Assembly: GCA_021399405.1 (NCBI GenBank)
Contig: JAAFKL010000155.1
Coordinates: forward strand, 1-5,697
Length of the DNA: 5,697 nt
Source: Candidatus Heimdallarchaeota archaeon
Lineage (GTDB): Archaea; Asgardarchaeota; Heimdallarchaeia; Heimdallarchaeales; Kariarchaeaceae
Reading direction: 5' to 3'
The notes under the pieces are model-generated. The model saw only the letters and a list, made by a program, of their open reading frames with translations. It did no database searches and was not told the DNA's origin. The translations under genes and the position numbers were made by a program. Positions 1-5,072 of this stretch are shown one piece after another. Position 1 is the first letter of the stretch. Every line of letters begins with the position of its first letter.

Positions 1-2
1 CA

Positions 3-1856
3 TTACCTCCATTCAAATTTTATGAGCGAATGCTCATAATGCTGCCAAGCTGAAAGTTTGGCTGCATATTCAGCCTCTTGACCGAAATAACGTTCTTGAG
101 GTGTCATTTTAGTTGATGAATGTACTCGAACCTTGTTACAAAAGCCTCTCCAGTTGTCGACTGCTTCTTGAAGCTCATCAATCGTTTCTGTAAACACTAA
201 ATCCCTAGCTTCATATTGTAGGCTCTGTTGCACTCTTTCCACCTTTCCTGTAGTCTGAGGATGTCGAAGTCTTGATTTGATACCTTTTATCTTGTATTTT
301 TTTAGAAATGCTTCAAACTCTTTTGTGTGATTTCTTGATGGATTATGTACAAATTGTGATCCATTGTCGTGAAGTATGGCTTCTGGAACACCATACTTCT
401 GCACCAATTTTTCTAACGTATCCACCCAGGATCCCGTGGTTTGATTATCAGAGATCACAGCTGCTAAATTATATCGAGAATGGTCATCAATCACATTATA
501 CGCAAATAATTTACCCGGTTTGTAGAATGGCCCCACATTATCAATTTGCCATAATTCATTGGGTTTACCTCGTTCAAATCTTTTGTAATACACCTTCTTC
601 TTACGATTTCGTCTTAGTTTACCTTTTCCTACCTTTCTCAGTTGGTATTGGGTTGTTGATTCAGAAACATATCTTTGACTTTCCAACGAGATTGCTGATG
701 CGATGGTTCGAGATGACAGTTGGCGATTTCGCAACTCAAAGATGCGTGACAAGATCTGTGATGGTAATCTGCCTGATTTGGGACCTGGTTTCATGGGTAT
801 AATACCATCGAGTCCAAATTCGATGTATTTCTTGGATTTTCGATAATAAGTCGCTCTAGCAACTCCAAACTGCTCAAGAATCTGATTAATCGTTTTATCA
901 TGATATTTCGATCGGGGATCCGATCGATCCTCTATGTTCTGACAAAGAGAGATAAATGCTCTGACTTGATTGTGTTTCACTAGGACTTGTTCAATTTTGG
1001 ACGTCAAGAATTCAAAATCAACAGGTCCTTCTTCTTCATTATGTATTATCTGGGTGACATGTCTAGCTATTGACATGTGTCTCACTAATTGTTGCTGTTG
1101 ATAATCGATCGATCCAAATTGAGTCTTTGCTATGGTGATGATATCCTCCATTTTATGATCCATTTCGTCCATTCTACCGAATGATTTGTCGATCCGGTTT
1201 AGACTCTCCTCATTGGAATTAACTCCTCTCCTACCACCTCTGTAAATCCAATCAAGATAAGGTCGACATTCAATGAGAAAGTACCAGAAGTACTGTTTGC
1301 ATTTGTAAACAGGGATATGGAATAATGTGAACCACATTGTCATCTCCAGGATAAAAGGTCTTGTTATCTCAATGAAATCAAGCGAAGGTAAATCATCATG
1401 CATGATGCTAATTATTTCATTAGTATCATTGTAATAGTTGTATTCGATCACTGAAGGGAACCAGTAATAACGACAAGCGAAATCTCTCTGAATTGCACCA
1501 GCGATATCTAATAGTCGATTGAAATAATCTTGATTAGCTCCAGAGTTTCGAATTCTCTTCTTCACATCTATTCCCCAGGATTTTAACCAAACTCGTGCAA
1601 TCTGAAAATGCCATTTTCTTATGTTTTTTTCAATATCTGCAAAAATTGTGAAATCTGCAATTTCTCCTTTCTTTGACTTCAGATATTCTTTGAATTTCTT
1701 ATCGATCAGATTACAAATCTTGCGGACCCATTTTTCAAAATCTTTTCCTCTATGTTTGGAAGCAAGTCTTTTAGTTGCATATAATGAGGATAACATTGCT
1801 TCCTTCAGCACAAGCAACCTTTTTTCAATCGGGTTATCAATGGGTACTATATCCAT
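3..1856 (-). CDS. IS481-like DDE transposase with long N-terminal extension (617 aa)
   Basis: This is a DNA transposase of the RNase H-fold integrase (rve) type that would cut and join the ends of its insertion sequence. The catalytic core is clear: first Asp D439 in WQIDN, second Asp D497 in LHDNGSQF, and Glu E540 in HPQTTGKVER. It is followed by the usual C-terminal motif around HSSTKMTPQERYFG (579-592). A helix-turn-helix lies at about 317-345 (TINQILEQFGVARATYYRK) and a second HTH-like stretch at about 365-410. The spacing between D497 and E540 is 42 residues, somewhat longer than the roughly 35 typical of IS481. The first 300 or so residues are unusual: an aromatic-rich segment (about 125-205), then a helical, Gln-rich segment (about 215-300), neither of which I can assign. 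The ORF is intact from ATG to TAA, so the element may be active. The start fits a leaderless promoter 28 bp upstream. The family call is from motif recognition, and assignment to a neighbouring IS family is possible. Confidence 0.88.
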   Translation of the reverse strand: MDIVPIDNPIEKRLLVLKEAMLSSLYATKRLASKHRGKDFEKWVRKICNLIDKKFKEYLKSKKGEIADFTIFADIEKNIRKWHFQIARVWLKSWGIDVKKRIRNSGANQDYFNRLLDIAGAIQRDFACRYYWFPSVIEYNYYNDTNEIISIMHDDLPSLDFIEITRPFILEMTMWFTLFHIPVYKCKQYFWYFLIECRPYLDWIYRGGRRGVNSNEESLNRIDKSFGRMDEMDHKMEDIITIAKTQFGSIDYQQQQLVRHMSIARHVTQIIHNEEEGPVDFEFLTSKIEQVLVKHNQVRAFISLCQNIEDRSDPRSKYHDKTINQILEQFGVARATYYRKSKKYIEFGLDGIIPMKPGPKSGRLPSQILSRIFELRNRQLSSRTIASAISLESQRYVSESTTQYQLRKVGKGKLRRNRKKKVYYKRFERGKPNELWQIDNVGPFYKPGKLFAYNVIDDHSRYNLAAVISDNQTTGSWVDTLEKLVQKYGVPEAILHDNGSQFVHNPSRNHTKEFEAFLKKYKIKGIKSRLRHPQTTGKVERVQQSLQYEARDLVFTETIDELQEAVDNWRGFCNKVRVHSSTKMTPQERYFGQEAEYAAKLSAWQHYEHSLIKFEWR

Positions 1857-1868
1857 TGCTATATTATC

Positions 1869-1922
1869 AGTGATGAATCTTATATAAGGAAAAATCGTGC
1901 ATTTTATTTTTCATCAATCACA
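1869..1922. repeat. Inverted GTGATGA / TCATCAATCACA motifs, candidate IS end region
   Basis: GTGATGA at 1869-1875 and TCATCAATCAC at 1911-1921 are related in inverted orientation and flank the transposase TATA box. Read inward from the right, the outer copy begins TGTGATTGATGA. A TGT start is common for IS481-type terminal inverted repeats, so position 1922 is a candidate right boundary of the element. The left end is outside the window, so this cannot be confirmed here. The motifs could equally be a regulatory operator. Confidence 0.25.
1879..1889 (-). promoter_or_regulatory. TATA box of the transposase gene
   Basis: The minus strand reads CCTTATATAAG, a near-perfect archaeal TATA element preceded by ATTTTT. 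Its centre lies about 28 bp before the ATG at 1856, which would place transcription start at or just before the start codon and give a leaderless mRNA. The assignment rests on spacing and consensus only. Confidence 0.55.
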
Positions 1923-2044
1923 ATTTCATATTTTTAAATTGGTTCAGAGTGCCCAATCATGTGATTAAACCGCATTTAAGTCAATTCACGGGCAATGTGT
2001 TAATGCAGTATCGCAAAACATTAAACTACAATGGTCATCCTCAG

Positions 2045-2053
2045 TATGTATTT
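2045..2053 (+). promoter_or_regulatory. Weak TATA-like element upstream of the tRNA-like gene
   Basis: TATGTATTT is centred about 30 bp before the first acceptor-stem base at 2079, the position expected for an archaeal TATA box. It is a poor match to consensus, and no better candidate lies nearby. Confidence 0.3.
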
Positions 2054-2078
2054 GGGAAGAAATTCCTTTCTACGCTGT

Positions 2079-2233
2079 GGGCTCGTGGTCTAGCTCGGTA
2101 TGACGTAATTTCCGCCTGAGGGCTGAAGTGTCAAGTTCCTTGACGTTAGGCAAAAGCCGATCAAATTGGAGTATCTCTCTTTTGTGAAAGGGGGGTCCAA
2201 GAAAGGTCGTGAGTTCAAATCTCACCGAGCCCA
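2079..2233 (+). tRNA. Interrupted tRNA-like gene, anticodon unresolved
   Basis: Three arms of a tRNA are intact. The acceptor stem GGGCTCG (2079-2085) pairs perfectly with CGAGCCC (2226-2232), and the discriminator is A2233. The D arm GTCT...TGAC (2088-2104) carries A14, G15, G18-G19 and A21. The T arm GTGAG TTCAAAT CTCAC (2209-2225) is perfect. The T arm is preceded by AGGTC, a normal variable loop. CCA is not encoded. Between G26 (2105) and the variable loop lie about 98 nt instead of 17, so roughly 80 nt are extra. No single intron in the anticodon loop restores a normal anticodon stem: the only 5-bp partner I find for TAATT (2106-2110) is AATTG (2164-2168). That would require one insert in the anticodon loop and another in the variable region, and would leave C instead of U at position 33. 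GTGGTCTAG...TATGACG with AGGTC resembles archaeal tRNA-Val or tRNA-Pro, but the identity is a guess. It may be a multi-intron tRNA or a tRNA-derived pseudogene. Confidence 0.6.
2106..2204 (+). other. Structured insert within the tRNA-like gene (possible intron or introns)
   Basis: The insert can form four hairpins in a row. H1 at 2108-2129 has a TGAG loop, with GCC/GGC, then one C-T mismatch, then further pairs including one G-U. H2 is GTCAAG (2130-2135) with CTTGAC (2139-2144), loop TTC. H3 is GGC AAAA GCC (2149-2158). H4 is TTGGA (2166-2170) with TCCAA (2196-2200), a 3-nt bulge GTA, and an inner stem TCTCTCTTT/AAAGGGGGG with several G-U pairs and loop TGTG. GATC (2159-2162) can also pair with GGTC (2205-2208) to close H4. 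I could not place a canonical bulge-helix-bulge splice motif. The insert is too short for a group I intron. Confidence 0.4.
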
Positions 2234-2234
2234 C

Positions 2235-2244
2235 TTTTTTTTTT
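2235..2244 (+). terminator. Oligo-T terminator of the tRNA-like gene
   Basis: A run of ten T follows the discriminator base after a single C. Archaeal RNA polymerase terminates at such oligo-T tracts, and the position right after the acceptor stem supports 2079-2233 being a transcribed RNA unit. Confidence 0.7.
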
Positions 2245-2247
2245 CTA

Positions 2248-2586
2248 TTAATATCTTAGGGTTGAATTAAATGAATTCCAATCTAATTTATGTTGTTCCA
2301 TAAAATTTTTGATTTTCTCTGATTGAATCAACTTTGCAAATTTAATGACATGTTGTCTTGAGTAAATGAATATTTCGGTTCCATTTTTTCGAAAGTTCCC
2401 TTTTGGACTGATCCCCTCGTGAATACAAAAGTCTGCTACAAAGTGTAACAATGGTTTGCTAGCGTTTGAAAAATTTAATTCTATGTTTTTTGTGTGAGTA
2501 TCTCTCCTGATATGAAAGTAAATTGAACCATCAGTGTCAAACAAACCTTTCATACAGGCTATGGACAAGCCTCGATTTTCTTTCTT
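2248..2586 (-). pseudogene. LAGLIDADG homing endonuclease, N-terminally truncated remnant
   Basis: Homing endonucleases of this family cut intron-less or intein-less alleles so that their host element is copied in. The motif CMKGLFDTDGS lies at residues 5-15 counted from a TTG codon at 2568. It matches the LAGLIDADG helix with both acidic positions (D11, D13), followed by SIYFHIRR and a compact alpha/beta domain of about 106 residues. Upstream in frame the peptide reads KKENRG and is cut by TAA at 2587-2589. Just before the stop are Gly-Trp codons, in the place where relatives have a W-I-x-E-N type lead-in, so a sense codon has probably mutated to a stop. There is no ATG and no TATA box at the usual distance. 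A single domain of about 106 aa is short even for dimeric members (about 160 aa). I judge it a relic of a larger, probably two-motif, protein. It could be expressed from TTG, but that seems unlikely. Confidence 0.65.
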
Positions 2587-2725
2587 TTACCAACCCGAAT
2601 CGAAGTTATTAAATCAATCATTTAGATAGTATTCTCCTCTCATGCTTACAAGATATCTTCCTCTGTCATTTCAATATCATGACATCATTTAATTCGATTG
2701 AACTAGTAATAGTCGTTCATATATA

Positions 2726-2746
2726 ATATTATGTTGATCATAATAT
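2726..2746. repeat. AT-rich inverted repeat, 8-bp arms
   Basis: ATATTATG (2726-2733) and CATAATAT (2739-2746) are perfect inverted repeats around the 5-nt spacer TTGAT. They overlap a TATA-like run, ATATATAATA (2720-2729). This could be an operator or the hairpin of a short RNA, but in DNA this AT-rich it could be chance. Confidence 0.35.
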
Positions 2747-2910
2747 AGTGAATAGCAATAAGATTAATTGAAATTTCATTTTATCTTCAGCAGAGTGTAT
2801 TATGAATTGATGGACTTCTTTGTCAGATTATTATTCAGATAATGATTACATTATTGGTTAAATGTCACTCTCATTGGCTTGATCAGTAAAATTTTGATAA
2901 TCAATAAAAT

Positions 2911-2920
2911 ATTTTAAATA
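2911..2920 (+). promoter_or_regulatory. TATA-like box of the 2957 surface-protein gene
   Basis: ATTTTAAATA is centred about 41 bp before the ATG at 2957, predicting a start site near 2941 and a short leader of about 16 nt. No closer TATA candidate is present. Confidence 0.4.
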
Positions 2921-2956
2921 TTCCCAAAGCAAATCATAATTGTTGAGTACCATCAG

Positions 2957-3718
2957 ATGATGGGGAAGAATGTCTTTATACCAATCATTTTTAGTTTCTT
3001 AATTTATCTCTTAATCAGTCTCCCTTTTCTCACAGCACAAAATTCTCATTTCAATCCAGATATGATAAAGGTGGCTCCTGGACTGATTTTGCAATATGAT
3101 GTTGAGTCTATAAATGAGGTGTACAATGTTGATGACGGTGTCCCAGATTTTGATTCCTCAACCGATAATGAAACAATCACAATTGTTGAGATTGATTATT
3201 TAACTGGTTTTTTGAATATAAAATACCAATGGAGGCCTATTGAAGATTTTTTTATCTTTTATAATTCCTCAATGGATCGTTTTGGCGAAATTGTGATTTA
3301 TGTCAATTGGGAGTACTGGAAAAATAATATTTCTACAAATACTAAACAGTTGACAGCTTGGATCGAAGATGACGCTGCCTATGATCTTAGTATCATTGAT
3401 GATGATAAAAATTTTGGCTATTTTATTACTCAGGAGCATGAAGTAAATTCTTTTGGAAGAATTTCAAAACATTACAATGAAAAAAAATTGCTATATTCGA
3501 AAGTTTATGGAGTCAAAACAGAGGAATATTACTCGACTACTGAAACTGGCCCCAATAGTAGAACAGAGTATAAGTATAGGTCGTATATTTTAACAACAGA
3601 TTTAGGTGTAACTACAGAATTAGATACTCAAGGTTTGTTCACAGTGTTATTCGTACTCGGAATTGTTATCATATTGACAATAATTATTCTAAAATATCGC
3701 AAATCCAAGCGAGATTGA
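2957..3718 (+). CDS. Putative surface protein, signal peptide plus C-terminal TM anchor (253 aa)
   Basis: I do not recognise the family, so function is unknown. The architecture is clear. Residues 1-27 form a Sec signal peptide: Lys4, a hydrophobic core IPIIFSFLIYLLISLPF, and likely cleavage after TAQ. About 200 residues of acidic, Tyr/Asp/Asn-rich beta-like sequence follow, with three N-glycosylation sequons (N71, N103, N124). A single TM helix spans about 227-245 and the tail is the short basic KYRKSKRD. This is a type I membrane protein displaying its domain outside the cell. There are no cysteines, enzyme motifs or lipobox. Two adjacent ATGs (2957 and 2960) make the exact start ambiguous by one codon. 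It stands alone and converges on the Ig-like surface-protein gene to the right, which has the same plan. It could be a binding or structural surface protein. Confidence 0.85.
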   Translation: MMGKNVFIPIIFSFLIYLLISLPFLTAQNSHFNPDMIKVAPGLILQYDVESINEVYNVDDGVPDFDSSTDNETITIVEIDYLTGFLNIKYQWRPIEDFFIFYNSSMDRFGEIVIYVNWEYWKNNISTNTKQLTAWIEDDAAYDLSIIDDDKNFGYFITQEHEVNSFGRISKHYNEKKLLYSKVYGVKTEEYYSTTETGPNSRTEYKYRSYILTTDLGVTTELDTQGLFTVLFVLGIVIILTIIILKYRKSKRD

Positions 3719-3744
3719 ACCTGCAAATATAATTGTAAATCAGT

Positions 3745-3885
3745 CTACAAATCCTTTGTACACATCCACCAGTCATAACAGTGGAGTGATTTATCAGCCA
3801 ATCTTTCCTTTGCAGTATTTACATCTTTAGCCGGGGGAATCTTAGTAACTTGGTACTCATGATAAATACTGGACAAATACATCAT
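3745..3885 (-). CDS. Possible small protein, 46 aa, unknown function
   Basis: A short frame runs from tandem ATGs (3885 and 3882) to TAG. The reading frame stays open for 27 more codons upstream. The peptide starts MMYLSSIYHEYQVTKIPPAK, has a charged helix-like middle (DVNTAKERLADK) and ends with a His/Cys/Trp-rich segment HCYDWWMC before TKDL. A TATA-type palindrome centred 29 bp upstream of the ATG matches the promoter spacing of other genes here, predicting a leaderless or nearly leaderless transcript. No family is recognised, and the HC...C spacing is too sparse for a standard zinc knuckle. It lies in the convergent gap between the two surface-protein genes. It could be a chance frame or the tail of a decayed gene. 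Conservation in relatives would decide. Confidence 0.35.
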   Translation of the reverse strand: MMYLSSIYHEYQVTKIPPAKDVNTAKERLADKSLHCYDWWMCTKDL

Positions 3886-3908
3886 AATAACTCGAAATTT
3901 ATTATTTG

Positions 3909-3930
3909 TTGATATATCAATTGTACAATT
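3909..3930. promoter_or_regulatory. Two overlapping perfect 12-bp palindromes, including a TATA box
   Basis: TTGATATATCAA (3909-3920) and AATTGTACAATT (3919-3930) are each perfectly self-complementary and share the AA at 3919-3920. The first contains GATATATC, placed as a TATA box for the 46-aa minus-strand frame starting at 3885. The second would then cover the upstream BRE or operator position. A dimeric regulator site is a reasonable guess. Confidence 0.4.
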
Positions 3931-3975
3931 CGATTTGCTGTTTAACTGGTTGGGATATACATCTGCTTAGTTAAT

Positions 3976-4899
3976 TTATTTCTTATCCTTTGGCCACATT
4001 TCTTCTTTCAAGGAAATTTTGTTCCTTGTGATTAGCAAAATAATGGTAGAAGAAGCAAAGAACACAGTCATAAATGCAAGGAGCACAGTATTACTTTCCA
4101 AAAATTCCAAAACTCGACCCATAATTGATTTATCACTATCGATAATATTAGGTAAATTCGTCATTTCGGTCCTTACCCCCGTATACTGCTCATCTTGTTG
4201 AATTTCTGCAGTTATAGATACTACTTCTTGCACTGACCTTGTCTCATCTGCAGACAAAGTAGCAACTGCCACTCCTTTTTGATTTGTTGTTGCGATTTTT
4301 AGGAAATTTGTCAGAACGCCATCAACAGCGACTAGCTCAATTGAAAATATTACCTCAACATTAGATGCCGCTTGACCAAATTTATCTGAATTAACACTAG
4401 CATAGTTTACAATTGCTACGATAACGAATACTTCACCCTTCACTAATTCGGGTGCGGCATCAATTCTAATATCAAAAGCGTGTGGAATTAACACAACATC
4501 CTCAATTATCTCCCAGCTCTGATAACCCGATTTGTCGAATTTGATTTCCCAATAATAATTTCCTGGGAGGATATCTGTGTAATTAAGTTCCAAACTAAAG
4601 GACCCATCCGAAGCGGTTGTGAATAGAGTTTCTTTAATTTTACCAACTAATGTATCATTTAGAAATAATATTACGGTAATCTGACCATCTGCCACTGGTT
4701 GTGAATCAGAAGTCAACCAAACACCTGATATGATATCGATGTCTCCCTCATACACTATAGAACGAACTGTAATATCTGGATGTGTTGTTGCAATTTCCTG
4801 ATTGACTTGATAGCTACTAATTGAATCAATTGAGACCAAAGTCAAACTACCTATCAGAAGAAATAATTGGAAACTGATCTTTCCCCAATTCGTCTTCAC
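3976..4899 (-). CDS. Ig-like domain surface protein, signal peptide plus C-terminal TM anchor (307 aa)
   Basis: This is a predicted type I membrane protein with two beta-sandwich domains outside the cell. I place the start at GTG 4899, although the frame stays open to a TTG at 5013. From GTG the protein begins VKTNWGKISFQLFLLIG, an ordinary signal peptide (hydrophobic core about 9-24), and a good TATA box sits 27 bp upstream. The longer form would put 38 extra, partly basic residues before the signal. Residues about 52-137 resemble a carboxypeptidase-regulatory-like or prealbumin-like fold (ISGVWLTSDSQPVADG...TASDGSFSLEL...LPGNYYWEIKFDKSGY). Residues about 144-237 resemble an invasin-type Big_1 domain, with the typical TTNQKGVAVATLSADE strand. 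A TM helix follows at about 270-290, then the tail RNKISLKEEMWPKDKK. There are no catalytic motifs. Such domains usually act in adhesion or as structural spacers. Domain names are from pattern recognition. Confidence 0.82.
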   Translation of the reverse strand: MKTNWGKISFQLFLLIGSLTLVSIDSISSYQVNQEIATTHPDITVRSIVYEGDIDIISGVWLTSDSQPVADGQITVILFLNDTLVGKIKETLFTTASDGSFSLELNYTDILPGNYYWEIKFDKSGYQSWEIIEDVVLIPHAFDIRIDAAPELVKGEVFVIVAIVNYASVNSDKFGQAASNVEVIFSIELVAVDGVLTNFLKIATTNQKGVAVATLSADETRSVQEVVSITAEIQQDEQYTGVRTEMTNLPNIIDSDKSIMGRVLEFLESNTVLLAFMTVFFASSTIILLITRNKISLKEEMWPKDKK

Positions 4900-4921
4900 G
4901 AGATTATATGTAACAGGGTTG

Positions 4922-4935
4922 TCTATATCTTTTCG
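4922..4935 (-). promoter_or_regulatory. BRE/TATA promoter deciding the GTG start at 4899
   Basis: The minus strand reads CGAAAAGATATAGA: a purine-rich BRE (CGAAAA) directly followed by a TATA box (GATATAGA). Its centre is about 27 bp upstream of GTG 4899, so transcription should begin at or next to that codon. The element lies inside the longer TTG-started frame, which argues against the longer form. Confidence 0.55.
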
Positions 4936-5037
4936 TTTTTTGTAGTATCCAATTGTTACTCGAATATACCTTATTTGATCAGAAAACGCAAGTGAAAACA
5001 AATTGGGTGACAATTTTGTATTTTATCTCAATGAATA

Positions 5038-5046
5038 TTATATATT
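5038..5046 (+). promoter_or_regulatory. TATA box of the MBL-fold hydrolase gene
   Basis: TTATATATT is centred about 31 bp before the ATG at 5073, predicting a start site near 5068 and a leader of only a few bases. It forms the right half of a divergent promoter region with the Ig-like gene. Confidence 0.5.
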
Positions 5047-5072
5047 CTCGTGAGTGATTATTATTAACTCTT

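Larger units (their letters stand above)
2587..2956. other. Non-coding AT-rich intergenic region
   Basis: No ORF longer than about 20 codons with coding character is seen on either strand. The stretch may include decayed upstream sequence of the endonuclease gene (stops at 2587-2589 and 2614-2616 in its frame), an orphan TATA-like run with a palindrome (2720-2746), and the promoter of the gene starting at 2957. Nothing else is recognisable. Confidence 0.5.

Noticed and set aside
308..802. 164-aa open frame on the plus strand
   Set aside because: It lies entirely opposite the transposase catalytic region, and its translation has no domain character.
914..930. GATCCGATCGATCC cluster, also seen near 1103-1114
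   Set aside because: It lies inside the transposase coding sequence, is explained by Arg/Ser/Asp codons and has no repeat periodicity.
1869..1875. GTGATGA as the C box of a C/D sRNA
   Set aside because: No D box (CTGA) occurs at a suitable distance on that strand. It fits better as part of the inverted motifs around the transposase promoter.
1621..1887. 88-aa open frame on the plus strand
   Set aside because: It is antisense to the transposase N-terminus and promoter; its low-complexity composition fits a shadow frame.
2117..2148. Hammerhead-ribozyme-like CTGAAG - hairpin - GTTA arrangement in the tRNA insert
   Set aside because: The invariant core bases (CUGANGA and GAAA) are not matched and no cleavage-site stem is evident.
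2106..2204. Group I intron or C/D-box guide RNA in the tRNA insert
   Set aside because: The insert is far too short for a group I core, and no C box (RUGAUGA) is present to accompany the CTGA motifs.
2065..2206. CCTTTCT (2065-2071) upstream of the tRNA is complementary to AGAAAGG (2200-2206), suggesting a permuted or split anticodon stem
   Set aside because: The acceptor halves are in normal order, the pairing would not leave a proper variable loop, and a 7-mer match is likely by chance.
4019..4201. 60-aa open frame on the plus strand
   Set aside because: It is antisense to the C-terminal TM and linker of the Ig-like gene, with no independent signal.
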